Shown piece after piece: positions 35,711 through 45,820 of a DNA stretch of 64,000 nucleotides (the first letter of the stretch is position 1; every line of letters begins with the position of its first letter). Position numbers and translations under genes: made by a program. This DNA comes from Bacillus sp. ZZV12-4809 (GTDB taxonomy: Bacteria; Bacillota; Bacilli; Bacillales; Cytobacillaceae): contig NZ_VCRN01000014.1 in the NCBI RefSeq assembly GCF_009849585.1, positions 56,696 through 120,695 on the forward strand, given 5' to 3'. The notes under the pieces are model-generated. The model was not told the origin of the DNA. It ran no database searches and worked only from the letters and a program-made list of their open reading frames with translations.

Positions 35711-36658
35711 ATGAATGAAAAGATGAACACTGGTGTCCCTTACACACGTAATCCTCTGATGGAAGGATTTACTGAAAATTACTTTGAGACAAAGGACCAT
35801 TTGAAGTTGCGTTACCTTCATAAGGGCAACGGAATGCCCTTCATCCTGGTCCACGGTTATAGCGATGATGCTGACTGTTGGTCTCTTAATGCACCTGCCT
35901 TTGCAGAAGAATATTCTGTCTATGCTCTTGATCTACGAGGGCATGGCTATTCTGATTCAAATCACGGTGCTCGCGTCTCCCGTCTAGCAGCAGACCTCAA
36001 TGAATTTATAGAAGCTCTGAATGTACCAAAGGTAAACCTGCTGGGCTGGTCTATGGGTTGCAGCGTCCTCTGGAGTTATATTGACCTGTTTGGGCAAGAC
36101 AAGATTAATAAGATTATCTTTGATGATGAGCCCCCCATGCTCGTGGCAAACCCAAGATTTACCCGTGAAGAAGTTATGCTTACCGGCAGCAATTGCATGG
36201 ATTTCTGGCATCTGTGCAATGTAGTATATGATCATGGCTGTGTATGGAACTCGGTTGAGGGTCAAAGTCCTTTCTTCGATGCGTTCACGACTTGTTTCCA
36301 TCGCGGCATCCTGACATACACAGATGAAGAAGTCGCCGCTATGCCAGATAACGTCCATGCTAAGCTTGCACAGCGTCCGCAGCCCCCTGTAACCGATAGT
36401 AAATTCCTGGCCAATCTGCTGAAGGATCACCTGATGCTTGACTGGAGAGACCTGATCCCAACCATCAGTGTGCCTGCCATGTATATGACCGGTGATGTGA
36501 GCCACGCCGTGACTCTTGAGTGCGGCAAATGGATGAGCGAAACCATGCAGAACTGCAAATGGGTCCGCTTCTCTGCAGAAGAGTTCGGTAACCATGATTT
36601 CAATTGGACTGCCTATAAGAAGTTTAATCGCGTTGTATTGGAATTCCTAGAGGAGTAA
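35711..36658 (+). CDS. Alpha/beta hydrolase
   Basis: A 315-residue alpha/beta-hydrolase: oxyanion HG (FILVHGYSDDADCW), Ser nucleophile in LLGWSMGCS (~115), Asp in MYMTGDVSH and His in EEFGNHDFNW. It likely hydrolyses an ester, lactone or C-C bond in the pathway. Two decayed copies of its 3' end (32100 and 38650) show past amplification of this gene. The RBS AAAAGAGG is weak. Confidence 0.85.
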   Translation: MNEKMNTGVPYTRNPLMEGFTENYFETKDHLKLRYLHKGNGMPFILVHGYSDDADCWSLNAPAFAEEYSVYALDLRGHGYSDSNHGARVSRLAADLNEFIEALNVPKVNLLGWSMGCSVLWSYIDLFGQDKINKIIFDDEPPMLVANPRFTREEVMLTGSNCMDFWHLCNVVYDHGCVWNSVEGQSPFFDAFTTCFHRGILTYTDEEVAAMPDNVHAKLAQRPQPPVTDSKFLANLLKDHLMLDWRDLIPTISVPAMYMTGDVSHAVTLECGKWMSETMQNCKWVRFSAEEFGNHDFNWTAYKKFNRVVLEFLEE

Positions 36659-37141
36659 TCCTGGAGAAGCATGGAATCCTGAAAAATATTGTATCAGCTT
36701 GAGAGTTAGGATGGAAATAGGGCCTGCAATTCTTTTCCTGATACAGAGCTAAGCCAAAAATTTTATTCGCAATCATTTTCTTGAGAATAGTTCAACCTTA
36801 AATTTATTTCTTTAACTAACCACATAAATGGAGACAGGCATGGAATTAATAAATGTATCATTCGTTGGAAAGACAGGTATTATCAATGGGGTTTAGACCA
36901 GCTTGAGTAAGTTATTTTAATGAGAGTAAATAGATGATTCAAGTAATCCCTTGTCCAATCTGCCTGGGTGAATACCAAAGGCTATTATTAATAAATGAGC
37001 CATTCCTGCATGTTAGCGGCAAGTTATATTTGGAATTTCTCTCGGATCTTTACCATGATACTGCGGTATTCTTATGAAAATACCATGTGGGGGTTAGGAT
37101 TTGTATTCAGTTTTCTAAATTAGAAATAGAGGAGAAGGGGA
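36659..37141. other. Gene-free stretch
   Basis: No gene, promoter or repeat was recognised. Confidence 0.4.
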
Positions 37142-38398
37142 ATGAAAACATATTTACAATTAGGTGTGGTCTATTTAACTTCGTTTACTGCATGGTTTTT
37201 TGTTGTTCCTTTGGTTGTCTATGGGTATATAACTATCAGCTTCCCCGGGCAGAGCTCTCTCACAATTCTCATGATGACACTGCCATCTTTATTCGCTATG
37301 GTCGGTGGATTTGCTGCGATACCATTAACGCGCATTATGAGTAAGAAATCTATTGTGATTGTTGCACTTTGCCTAAGTCTATGCGGCGGTCTGATTATCC
37401 GTTTCATGGGAACAAGCAGTCTGACAATTGCGTTGATTGGGGCAGCAATCACTGGAATTTCGGCAGGATTGCTACCCTCGGTGAATAATGTAGTTTTGCC
37501 AAACATCGCACCCGAGAAACTTCGCGAGAAAGTAATTGGAGTTAATTATGCCATGCTTACTTTGGGGATGGTTATTGTTACTGCCTTATCAGGCTTCCTT
37601 GCAGCTGATGGAGACTGGGTGAGGGCGTACAATGTATTCTATATAATTATTCCAATTATTACTATTGTAATATTCTTCTATCCAAGGGTAAATGATAATA
37701 CAACCCAGGATATTGCATTGACAACAAATACGGAACCTAAAGAGGGAAGCGATTCATCCCTAATAACCGTATTATCTTCAGTTCCCAAATTTGTTATTGC
37801 CCTTTTAATTGTTCGGTTTATCGCAGGATTTTTCTATATGGGAATTCCCTTAAATGCCTCTGAGTATTTCATTAATGAACGGGATATTAACTCAAGTCTG
37901 GTTGGAATGGGCGCTTCCATAGCAAATTTCTTTGCCATCTTTGGAACTGCATTTGTTTTTATATGGCTTAGGAAGTTAAAAAGATTCAGTCTGATGATGG
38001 CGTTAGTACTATGTTCAATTGCAGGTATAGCCAGTTTAACTCTCCCAAGTGTGTACGCCAATATGTTTGGATGGATTTTGGCGGGAATGGGTACTCTGAT
38101 ATTCTCCTCGGCGGTAAATACGCTTGTAGTTTTAGGATTCAAGGGTAAAATGGCTGAAACTATCAGCTCTTTATGCATTGTAGCCATGTTCGCCGGTGAA
38201 TTTCTTGCAGGATATGTTTCTCCACTACTATCCAATTTGATATTTGGAGGCGTTTCTGCTTCGGCAAATATACAGGTAACCACTGTTGGTTGTATAGTTA
38301 TCGGTATTTCCTCTGTACCGTTTTGTAAAATTGCATATAAGCACCTATATGCTTCGGAAAAAAAAGAGAGTTTCGTGGATAAAGAGTTCAATATGTAA
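37142..38398 (+). CDS. MFS transporter
   Basis: A 418-residue carrier with about 12 hydrophobic helices, related in type to the carrier at 33726 (CynX/NimT-like; AAIPLTRIMSKKS as the loop 2-3 motif, GISAGLLPSVNNVVLP in helix 4). GGAGAAGGGG precedes the ATG. Probably a second organic-anion carrier of the catabolic region. Confidence 0.8.
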   Translation: MKTYLQLGVVYLTSFTAWFFVVPLVVYGYITISFPGQSSLTILMMTLPSLFAMVGGFAAIPLTRIMSKKSIVIVALCLSLCGGLIIRFMGTSSLTIALIGAAITGISAGLLPSVNNVVLPNIAPEKLREKVIGVNYAMLTLGMVIVTALSGFLAADGDWVRAYNVFYIIIPIITIVIFFYPRVNDNTTQDIALTTNTEPKEGSDSSLITVLSSVPKFVIALLIVRFIAGFFYMGIPLNASEYFINERDINSSLVGMGASIANFFAIFGTAFVFIWLRKLKRFSLMMALVLCSIAGIASLTLPSVYANMFGWILAGMGTLIFSSAVNTLVVLGFKGKMAETISSLCIVAMFAGEFLAGYVSPLLSNLIFGGVSASANIQVTTVGCIVIGISSVPFCKIAYKHLYASEKKESFVDKEFNM

Positions 38399-38649
38399 TT
38401 AAATAACCGTGTGACTGCAAGATCGATGTCACCAAGTACGCCATCAGAAGGTGGACCGATCAGCGTCTGTTGATCATGAAATGGATTGAGCAGTACTTAA
38501 TTGAGTACCGAGTGAACTTTTCCAGAACAATCTTGTTTCCCTTTTGTTATGGGCGAGAATTGCTTGAGTTCTGAGTTCGCGTGGCCATTGGCGGATGCTG
38601 TAATGACGGGGCGGTACTATATTGTAAGGGAGTGTATCCCCCTAATTGA

Positions 38650-38750
38650 AAGGGTTTTTGTTTTACCCCTGAGGAATTTGGAACCTTTGATCTATGTTGA
38701 ACTTCTGATAAGATATTTAATTGTATGGTATCGCCGGAATAAACCACTTT
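38650..38750 (+). pseudogene. Second fragment of the hydrolase 3' end
   Basis: DNA resembles 32185-32275 (the CTGAGGAATTTGGAA run and following bases up to AATAAACC) but the frame is broken. It is the most decayed of the three hydrolase copies. Confidence 0.6.
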
Positions 38751-38826
38751 TTTTCATCAATTTGTATACGTAAGAAAAACGTAATGAAGAAAATATGTGC
38801 GAATTTAAAGGCTGCACCAATCAAAT

Positions 38827-38876
38827 GTACCCTGTGGAGTAGATACTAAAAATGTCTCCTATTGGGTACTTTTTTC
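38827..38876 (+). terminator. Hairpin terminator
   Basis: GTACCC / GGGTAC with an inner GGAG / CTCC pairing, followed by T6. Confidence 0.6.
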
Positions 38877-39067
38877 TTATAACCCTTATGTTAAATCAGG
38901 TAGTTAAAAGAGGATAACCTAAAAAAGAATCTTTTCATTAAAGAAGGTGAAGGGGAAATCCCAAACAATAATTATCAAAAAATAAAATTATGATTCTTTC
39001 TTAATTCGACTAACTTAGTTAATTATAAAAAACCTTGTATACATTGATGTTGAAGGAGTGGTGAACA

Positions 39068-39403
39068 ATGAAAACGAGAGAGGAAGCTATTGATTACTGT
39101 TTGAAATTGGAAGACACGTATGAAGATTATCCATTTAGTGATAAGAATTGGACATTGATACGACATAAAGAAAATAGGAAGGTCTTTGCTTGGATTTTCG
39201 AAAGATACGGACATATTTGGATTAATGTGAAGTGTGAAAATGGTTGGCTGGACTTCTATCGTCAGAAATACCATTCTGTAGTTCCAGCATTCCACCTTAA
39301 TAAAGAGCACTGGAATTCTATTATTCTTGATGGCACAGTTCCTAAGGAAGAATTATGTAATATGATAAGACAAAGCTTTAACTTAACGAAAGCAAAAAGG
39401 TAA
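39068..39403 (+). CDS. MmcQ/YjbR-family protein
   Basis: A 111-residue protein with the family pattern EDYPFSDKNWTLIRHKENRKVFAWIF, shown here by its parts EDYPF, KVFAWIF and HWNSIILDGTVP. This fold (CyaY-like) is of uncertain function, possibly DNA-binding. It stands alone with RBS GAAGGAG and looks like ordinary host content between catabolic genes. Confidence 0.8.
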   Translation: MKTREEAIDYCLKLEDTYEDYPFSDKNWTLIRHKENRKVFAWIFERYGHIWINVKCENGWLDFYRQKYHSVVPAFHLNKEHWNSIILDGTVPKEELCNMIRQSFNLTKAKR

Positions 39404-39528
39404 TTTTCAACCAGTCTGTAGTTTATTAGCATTCTCATCATAAGATTTCATAAGAAAGAATAAATAATTGCGGGAAGATGGACTATGGGTGAGCTATACT
39501 AGTCTCAACTTTATACTGAAAAAATAAA

Positions 39529-39562
39529 AACCGACGATTTCTTCGACAAATGATCGTCGGTT
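39529..39562 (-). terminator. Terminator of the sigma-54 activator gene
   Basis: 10-bp perfect stem AACCGACGAT / ATCGTCGGTT with a T run on the minus strand. Confidence 0.8.
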
Positions 39563-39591
39563 CTTTCTAGTATATAAAATGGAACTTTGTT

Positions 39592-41010
39592 TTATAGGCC
39601 ATACTTTTTTTTCTTTCGGAAAAAAGTCGTTAAATCCATCCCTAGTATATCTGCACATTTTTTTAAGGGTCTATAATTCGCTATATAATAAGATAGAACC
39701 TTTTTCTCATGTTCTTCAACTATTTCTTTAAAAGTCAAACCAGAGTTGTTCTGAAAATCATTATTTTTTCCTGCCCTAATTACATCCTGCCTTATCGATT
39801 GTATATATGATGGAAGATATGATTCATCTATTTCTTCATTATCTGAGATGATGACAAGCCTTTCCACTAGATTTTTCAATTCACGAATATTTCCTGGCCA
39901 GTGATATTCTAATAACATATTCATTAAGATCGGTGAGAATGTTTTCTTCATATTATGTTTATGATTAAAATAATGAAGAAAATGCTTTAAGAGGGCGAAT
40001 ACATCCTCCGTCCGTTCGCGAAGGGAAGGGATATTCAGGGATAATACATTTAATCTAAAAAAAAGATCTTCCCGGAAACGTTTTTCTTTAATCATTTCTT
40101 CTAAATTAGCATTGGTGGCAGCGATCACTCTAACATTGATTGGAATCGATTTCGTACCTCCTAATCTTTGGATTTTCATATCCTGAAGAACCCCTAATAA
40201 TTTGACTTGCAAAGAATATGGCATATCCCCAATTTCATCTAAAAATATAGTACCGTTATTTGCCACTTGAAAAAGCCCGGCTTTTCCTTGCCGATTAGCG
40301 CCAGTAAACGCACCAGCTTCATATCCAAATAATTCAGATTCCAAAAGATGTTCGGGAATAGAACCGCAATTTACTTTGACAAATGGCCCTTTTTCATTAC
40401 GGTCACTAACACTATGTATATAATTAGCAAGCACATCTTTACCAACCCCAGATTCACCGAGAATAAGGACAGGAGTATCAACAACAGAAAACTTGTTAGC
40501 AAGTGAAATGACCTTTTCCATTAAAGGACTTCGAAAGATAATCTGTTTTTCATTAATGGTAGATAACTGAAATTCTTGTAATGTTTGTCGATAGCTATTA
40601 GTCAAGGCGGTTGTATCGTCTAAATCACGTTTTAATTTATTCAGTTCCGTGATATCTCTAACATTGCTTATAACAAAAAGTAAGTTTTTTTCGTTATCAA
40701 AAACCGGAGTGGAAGTTACTAAAGCTTCAACACCTGTAGGATATTTACTAATGCTATTAACGGTCTTTTTTTGCCTAATAGCGCCTATTGCTACAGCTTT
40801 TTCTAGTAAACCTTTTTCGACTAGCTCATACATCGTATAACCATTTAATTGATATGATGTTAACCCGGATATGCGCAAGAATGATTTATTATGCCAGTGG
40901 ATATTACCTTCAGGATCAGTAACAGTAATGCCATCATATAAATTATTTATTAGATTACGAAGTAATAATTCTGATTCAAAGGGATTTTGAACGATTTCTT
41001 CTTTTCTCAT
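39592..41010 (-). CDS. Sigma-54 enhancer-binding activator (PAS-AAA-Fis)
   Basis: A 472-residue RocR/AcoR-type activator: PAS sensor (about 15-125), AAA+ domain with Walker A GESGVGKD at 185-192, GAFTGA at 233-238 for sigma-54 contact, Walker B TIFLDEIGD, R-finger region FREDLFFRLNVL, and a Fis-type HTH at the end (LKKCADILGMDLTTFFRKKK). The PAS domain presumably senses a pathway metabolite. It is divergent from P3 and is the only such activator in the window, so it should control P1-P3 and perhaps P4. Confidence 0.9.
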   Translation of the reverse strand: MRKEEIVQNPFESELLLRNLINNLYDGITVTDPEGNIHWHNKSFLRISGLTSYQLNGYTMYELVEKGLLEKAVAIGAIRQKKTVNSISKYPTGVEALVTSTPVFDNEKNLLFVISNVRDITELNKLKRDLDDTTALTNSYRQTLQEFQLSTINEKQIIFRSPLMEKVISLANKFSVVDTPVLILGESGVGKDVLANYIHSVSDRNEKGPFVKVNCGSIPEHLLESELFGYEAGAFTGANRQGKAGLFQVANNGTIFLDEIGDMPYSLQVKLLGVLQDMKIQRLGGTKSIPINVRVIAATNANLEEMIKEKRFREDLFFRLNVLSLNIPSLRERTEDVFALLKHFLHYFNHKHNMKKTFSPILMNMLLEYHWPGNIRELKNLVERLVIISDNEEIDESYLPSYIQSIRQDVIRAGKNNDFQNNSGLTFKEIVEEHEKKVLSYYIANYRPLKKCADILGMDLTTFFRKKKKYGL

Positions 41011-41285
41011 GTTTTGTCTCCTCTGCTTATCTCTTTTACTTAGTAATTAAAAGCATTGCAATAATGATATTTATATATCAAATTGGCCATTGTAAATATG
41101 TAATATTTTCATTTAATTATAACAGTTATGAATATTCTTTCAATAGAGATCGATTAAAAGTGTGTTCCTATGATGATTTTCCTTAGAAAATCATCTAGAA
41201 AGTTTAGAGGCAATAAAAATGTTGAACCATAGATGGAATGAGCCTATATATTTTGAGGTTGAATGATATATATATATTTTAATTT

Positions 41286-41420
41286 CATTAATCATAGCAA
41301 TTTTGCAATAGCATAAATACAAATTATAGCGTTTGTGAAAGTATTTCTATACTATGTGATAACTTGCGTGGTTAATAGTATGGCCATTGCTTTTAGGCTT
41401 AGGTTCCCTATAGACTTGAC
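41286..41420 (+). promoter_or_regulatory. Upstream activator block of sigma-54 promoter P3
   Basis: Matches the P1 block (AATCATAGCAATT, GCAATAGCATAAATA, GCGTTTGTGAAAG, GTGATAACT, CGTGGTTAATA, then AGGTTCCCTATA). ATAGCA is directly repeated 14 bases apart in both. Likely binding region of the divergently encoded activator. Confidence 0.65.
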
Positions 41421-41452
41421 ACTTATTTATACATATTTATGATTCAGCCCTT

Positions 41453-41469
41453 TGGCATGGATATTGCAT
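41453..41469 (+). promoter_or_regulatory. Sigma-54 promoter P3
   Basis: TGGCAT-N5-TTGCAT, 12-base GG-to-GC spacing, predicted start near 41479; drives the TRAP transporter operon. Confidence 0.8.
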
Positions 41470-41485
41470 GTGTTATTTAAAGTAA

Positions 41486-41690
41486 TAAATGAAAGGAGAA
41501 AACAGATGCAAAGATAAACCGTAATCATAATGAAGTAACCAACTGCGATTTTAACAGGTGGTGTCCGTGGTAACCGGCCAAGTCCTAAAAGTTTTCGTCG
41601 GGCTCGCTGGATAATTCATTATGATAACTCGTACCTTCAAGAAATTTTTGCAACGGAACAAATTAATTATTAGTTTGTTCTACATAGCTT
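41486..41690 (+). other. Conserved leader after P3
   Basis: Resembles 23190-23400. AAGGAGAA is followed by a three-codon ORF (Met-Gln-Arg-stop), then a startless frame (AILTGGVRGNRPSPKSFRRA) like that after P1. Confidence 0.4.
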
Positions 41691-41794
41691 ACTTGGAAGC
41701 AAGGACGTAGCCAAATAACATTAATGTAGAGGGAAATTATGATTTCTTAGCGATTATAAAGAGATTTTAAAAATCGAAGGGAAGGGGTTTAATT

Positions 41795-42811
41795 ATGAGA
41801 AAAAGCAAAGTTTGGCTTTCATTAATTGTAAGCGTTATCTTTTCGTTGTTATTAACTGCTTGCGGTAGTGGAGGTTCTAGCTCCGCGGGTGGGAAGGAAA
41901 AAGAAATGAAATTGAGAATGTCAGTAACGGTAGGTGATACTTCGACTATGTATAAAGCTGCAGAGAAATTTGCAAAAGAAGTAAAAGAAAAAACGGATGG
42001 AAGAATTATCATCGATATATTCCCTAACGAACAATTATCAAACGGTGACTCTGGTAAAGCAGTAGAATCACTTGCAAAAGGTACCATTGATTTAACTTAT
42101 AACTCTTTGATTATTTATTCGATTCTTAACGATAAACTTGGTGTTATAAATGCTCCATTCCTTTTTAAAGATTTAGAAGAAGTGGATTCAAAACTTGGTG
42201 GCGAAGGGGGAGAAATGGTTAAGGATATCCTTCGTGATTTTGGTGTAGAGCCTCTAGGCTTCGGACAGAATGGTTTCCGTCAAGTAACGAACAGTGTTAA
42301 AGAGATCAAAACTTTAGAGGATATTGAAGGATTAAAAATGCGTATTCCAGGTATCACAATGTTTACTGACCTTTGGAAAACCTTTGGTGCAAACCCAACA
42401 ACAATGAGCTTTTCAGAAGTTTTTACTTCCCTGCAGCAAGGAACGATTGATGGACAGGAAAACGCTATTGATATTATATATTCCTCTAAATTAAACGAAG
42501 TACAACCGTACATGACAATGTGGAATTACGCTTATGATCCACTTATTCTTGGTATGAATAAGAAGTTATTTGATTCTTTAAGTGATGCAGATATTGAAAT
42601 TATTCAAACAGCAGCTGATAATGCAAACAAATTCCAAATTGAAGAAGCTAGAAAACTTGAAGCAGAGCAAATCAAGAGTCTAGAAGAAGCAGGAATGCAA
42701 ATCTATTATCCAACAGATAAAGAATTAGAGGCATTTAAAGAAGCAGCTCAGCCAATCTATGATCAGTACAAAGAAGTTTGGGGAGCAGAACTATTTAATG
42801 CCTTTCAGTAA
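41795..42811 (+). CDS. dctP: TRAP transporter substrate-binding lipoprotein (DctP)
   Basis: A 338-residue lipoprotein with signal peptide and lipobox LLTAC (Cys at ~22), then a DctP domain including GADIDLTYN-like GTIDLTYNSL, the conserved substrate Arg strand (EDIEGLKMRIPG) and TFGANPTTMSFSEVFTSLQQ. It captures an organic acid outside the membrane for the DctQM permease. AGGGGAAGG-like RBS precedes the ATG. A hairpin follows the gene, probably raising its expression over the permease. Confidence 0.9.
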   Translation: MRKSKVWLSLIVSVIFSLLLTACGSGGSSSAGGKEKEMKLRMSVTVGDTSTMYKAAEKFAKEVKEKTDGRIIIDIFPNEQLSNGDSGKAVESLAKGTIDLTYNSLIIYSILNDKLGVINAPFLFKDLEEVDSKLGGEGGEMVKDILRDFGVEPLGFGQNGFRQVTNSVKEIKTLEDIEGLKMRIPGITMFTDLWKTFGANPTTMSFSEVFTSLQQGTIDGQENAIDIIYSSKLNEVQPYMTMWNYAYDPLILGMNKKLFDSLSDADIEIIQTAADNANKFQIEEARKLEAEQIKSLEEAGMQIYYPTDKELEAFKEAAQPIYDQYKEVWGAELFNAFQ

Positions 42812-42827
42812 TAAAGAAAACTCCATC

Positions 42828-42853
42828 AGTGGGGATGTCCTTCATCCCCCACT
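42828..42853 (+). other. Intercistronic hairpin between dctP and dctQ
   Basis: 10-bp stem AGTGGGGATG / CATCCCC-ACT (one bulge) without a T run; suits transcript stabilisation or partial termination. Confidence 0.55.
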
Positions 42854-43018
42854 AGAGGTTTGTGTGGACCTTCTAAGGGGTTAATACCCAAAGGAAATTT
42901 CTCAAACGGGCTTTTATGGGGGAACCCACTGCCTTTTCTACTTTATAAACTCAGTCTGGATCGGGGGTCTTACTACCTGTTAACCTGGCGTAATTTCTTT
43001 TCGAAGGAAGTGTGATAC

Positions 43019-43495
43019 ATGTCTAATTTGCTATCAAGAATTGAAAATAGCCTATTAATTTTCAGTGTTTCTATTATGTGTCTAATAGCTTTTACTAATG
43101 TTTTATCACGATATTTTCTTAAAACTTCATTGGCGTTTACAGAGGAAGTTACGATTAACCTTTTTGTTTTGATGACGTTTGTTGGAACTTCAGTCGGAGT
43201 GAGGACTAGTGCTCACCTCGGCTTCACCCTTATTTTTGATAAGGCAAAATTGCCAGTGAAAAAGTTATTATCAATTCTTATAGGTGCTATCGTCGTTATA
43301 TGTTTTATTCTATTTGCTTATTACGGTTTTAAGATGGTGCAATTTCAAATGATGATTAATCAGACGACTCCATCTTTGGGATGGCAACAATGGATATTTA
43401 CATTGAGTTTCCCGATTGGTTGTGGTTTATGTGTAATTCGAGCGATTGAATCGACGGTTATTGAATTCAAAAATTTACTACAAGAAAGCGAATGA
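43019..43495 (+). CDS. dctQ: TRAP transporter small permease (DctQ)
   Basis: A 158-residue protein with four hydrophobic helices and the DctQ signature FTEEVTINLFVLMTFVGTS and RTSAHLGF. It pairs with the large DctM permease; GAAGGAAG precedes the ATG. The gap to the dctM start is 5 bases. Confidence 0.9.
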   Translation: MSNLLSRIENSLLIFSVSIMCLIAFTNVLSRYFLKTSLAFTEEVTINLFVLMTFVGTSVGVRTSAHLGFTLIFDKAKLPVKKLLSILIGAIVVICFILFAYYGFKMVQFQMMINQTTPSLGWQQWIFTLSFPIGCGLCVIRAIESTVIEFKNLLQESE

Positions 43496-43500
43496 TGTAG

Positions 43501-44847
43501 ATGGCTAGTATACTTCTTTTTGGTGTTTTCGTACTGCTATTACTGATTAGAGTACCTATTGCCATTGCACTTGCAGCTGCGTCTATTGTGACATTGTTTT
43601 CTACAATGGGGATGTCATCTCTTGAAGTAGTATCAGATATCATGTATACGAGTGTGGCTAAGTTTACTATGCTTGCGATTCCGTTTTTTATCATTGCCGG
43701 CGTTATTATGGATTATGCCGGAATATCAAAGCGTTTGATTCACTTTGCTGATGTCATGGTAGGACACAGGAGAAGCGGGATAATCCTTGTAACTGTTATT
43801 ACAGCGATTTTTTTCGCTGCAATTTCCGGTTCAGGTCCTGCAACAGTTGCTGCAATAGGTGGTATCTTAATTCCTGCATTGGTCAAAAATGGTATGAAAA
43901 AGGAATCCGCTGCTGCCCTACTTGCAAGCTCGGGATCCATTGGGGTTATTATTCCTCCAAGTATTGCGTTGATTGTATTTGCAGTGGTCGCAGGTGATCA
44001 AATACCTGTGTCCATCGGGCGTTTGTTCATTGCTGGTATCATACCGGGGCTTCTTTTGGGAGTCGCTTTTATTCTTGCCGCGATGTATGTCAAACGTAAA
44101 GATATTAAAAATTATATGCTTAAAGTAAATGAAGACAATGCATTCTATGAAATATCAGCAGCCAGAGAAAAGTCTACAAATAAAGAACGCCTTAAGGCTT
44201 TTTATGACGCGATATGGGGACTGCTCATCCCGGTTATTATTTTAGGCGGGATATATGGTGGTATTTTTACTCCAACAGAGTCAGCTGTAGTTGCCGTGTT
44301 TTATGGATTGTTTGTAGGAATATTTATTTATAAAGAATTAAATGTAGCGCAAATTAAAAAGATCTTGATTGATTGTTCCGTTCAGACAGCTGTTGTCATG
44401 TTCATAGTAAGCGCCGCATCAATATTTGCGTACTTAATTACCACAGAACAAATTGCCAAGCAAATCTCTGATGGATTACTAGGAATAACGGACAATAAAA
44501 TTATTATTCTATTATTAGTCAATATAATCTTACTAATTGCCGGAGCTTTTATGGATGCAATTTCTGCATATTACATTTTTGTTCCGATTATCCTTCCAAT
44601 CATGCTATTCCTTAACGTAGATCCGACTGTATTTGGAATATTCATGACAGTGAACCTAGCAATTGGTTTATTTACACCGCCAGTTGGTGTAAATCTATAT
44701 GTTGCCTGCGGTCAAGCGGGAGTATCACTTGCTCAGATTTCAAGGGCTATCTTACCATTTGTTATAGCATCGATCATTGTTTTAATATTGATTACTTATG
44801 TACCTAGCATTACCACATTCTTACCAGATTTACTAGGTGTGAAATAA
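43501..44847 (+). CDS. dctM: TRAP transporter large permease (DctM)
   Basis: A 448-residue protein with about 12 hydrophobic helices and DctM motifs: SGSGPATVAAIGGILIPAL, GSIGVIIPPS, TPTESAVVAVFYG, and LAIGLFTPPVGVNLYVACG. With DctP and DctQ it forms a sodium-driven uptake system for a carboxylic acid. The downstream SDR begins 13 bases after the stop. Confidence 0.92.
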   Translation: MASILLFGVFVLLLLIRVPIAIALAAASIVTLFSTMGMSSLEVVSDIMYTSVAKFTMLAIPFFIIAGVIMDYAGISKRLIHFADVMVGHRRSGIILVTVITAIFFAAISGSGPATVAAIGGILIPALVKNGMKKESAAALLASSGSIGVIIPPSIALIVFAVVAGDQIPVSIGRLFIAGIIPGLLLGVAFILAAMYVKRKDIKNYMLKVNEDNAFYEISAAREKSTNKERLKAFYDAIWGLLIPVIILGGIYGGIFTPTESAVVAVFYGLFVGIFIYKELNVAQIKKILIDCSVQTAVVMFIVSAASIFAYLITTEQIAKQISDGLLGITDNKIIILLLVNIILLIAGAFMDAISAYYIFVPIILPIMLFLNVDPTVFGIFMTVNLAIGLFTPPVGVNLYVACGQAGVSLAQISRAILPFVIASIIVLILITYVPSITTFLPDLLGVK

Positions 44848-44860
44848 GGAGGATTATCAT

Positions 44861-45628
44861 ATGAGAGTTGAAAATCATGTAGCTATTATAACTGGAGCAT
44901 CTAGAGGAATAGGTGCAGCCTGTGCAAAAACACTAGCAAGAGAAGGAGCACATGTTGTGTTGGTAGATCTTCTGCCAAGTGAGGAAACGATAAAAGAAAT
45001 TACTGAAATTAATCCTAATGCCAAAACACTTTCTTTTGAGGTTGACATAAAGGATAAAGAGGTCATTCAAAGTCTAGTTAAAGATACCTATCAAGCTTTT
45101 GGCAGAATTGATATTCTTGTAAATAATGCTGGAACGGCCAGTAGAATGGATCTGGAAGAGATGACAGAGGAAGTTTGGGATCGTGATATCGATACTAACC
45201 TCAAGGGAACTTTTTACCTTACACAAGCTGTCATTTATCCATATATGAAGGAGCAGCAATATGGAAGAATTGTAAATATCAGCTCAATCTCTGGCATCAT
45301 GGGAGGTGCCGTTTCAGGATTTGAACCTGGAAGCACAAAGGGACGTTCAGGCCCTGCATATGCAGCCTCAAAGGGTGGCGTTATTGCTTTTACCAAATGG
45401 ATAGCAAAAGAAGTGGGACATTTAGGTATTGTATGTAATAGTGTTGCGCCTGGTGCAGTGGAATCTGCGCTTACAAAAGGTCTGGCTTATAATCTCGATA
45501 CACAGGTAATAAAAAGAATGGGGACTCCAGAGGATATTGCAGAAGCAGTACTATACTTTGCTTCAAAGGAAGCAAGCTATACAACAGGACAAGTTTTAAA
45601 AGTATGTGGAGGGGCTGCTATTGGCTAA
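44861..45628 (+). CDS. Short-chain dehydrogenase/reductase
   Basis: A 255-residue classical SDR: ITGASRGIGAACAKTLARE cofactor loop, Asp of VLVDLL (NAD preference), NNAGTASR, Ser of NISSISG, YAASKGG. It is the last gene of the TRAP operon, so it probably acts on the imported acid or its CoA ester. A decayed copy of its 5' end is at 28130. AAGGAGG precedes the ATG. Confidence 0.88.
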   Translation: MRVENHVAIITGASRGIGAACAKTLAREGAHVVLVDLLPSEETIKEITEINPNAKTLSFEVDIKDKEVIQSLVKDTYQAFGRIDILVNNAGTASRMDLEEMTEEVWDRDIDTNLKGTFYLTQAVIYPYMKEQQYGRIVNISSISGIMGGAVSGFEPGSTKGRSGPAYAASKGGVIAFTKWIAKEVGHLGIVCNSVAPGAVESALTKGLAYNLDTQVIKRMGTPEDIAEAVLYFASKEASYTTGQVLKVCGGAAIG

Positions 45629-45763
45629 AGTTCTGGAAAGGGAGATTTCGATGAGCCATTTTTCTCGATTATGCCTCTCCAGACCACTCTTTTTATTTTG
45701 CAAAACTCCATTGTTTTTAATTAGAAGATAATCTATACAATATCCATTGTTAATTTTATTGCG

Positions 45764-45820
45764 AGGGCGTCTCCCGTATATCTGTTAGCGCTGATATATG
45801 GAAGACGTCTTTCCCTTTCT
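45764..45820 (+). terminator. Terminator of the TRAP operon
   Basis: A long imperfect hairpin (AGGGCGTCT with AGACGTCTTTCCCT, inner GTATATC with GATATA) ending in a T/C-rich tail. The rest of 45629-46200 contains no gene. Confidence 0.55.

Noticed and set aside
35984..36595. 203-residue ORF on the minus strand
   Set aside because: It is fully antisense to the clear alpha/beta hydrolase gene and has no recognisable domain.
37834..38391. 185-residue ORF on the minus strand
   Set aside because: Antisense shadow of the second MFS carrier gene.
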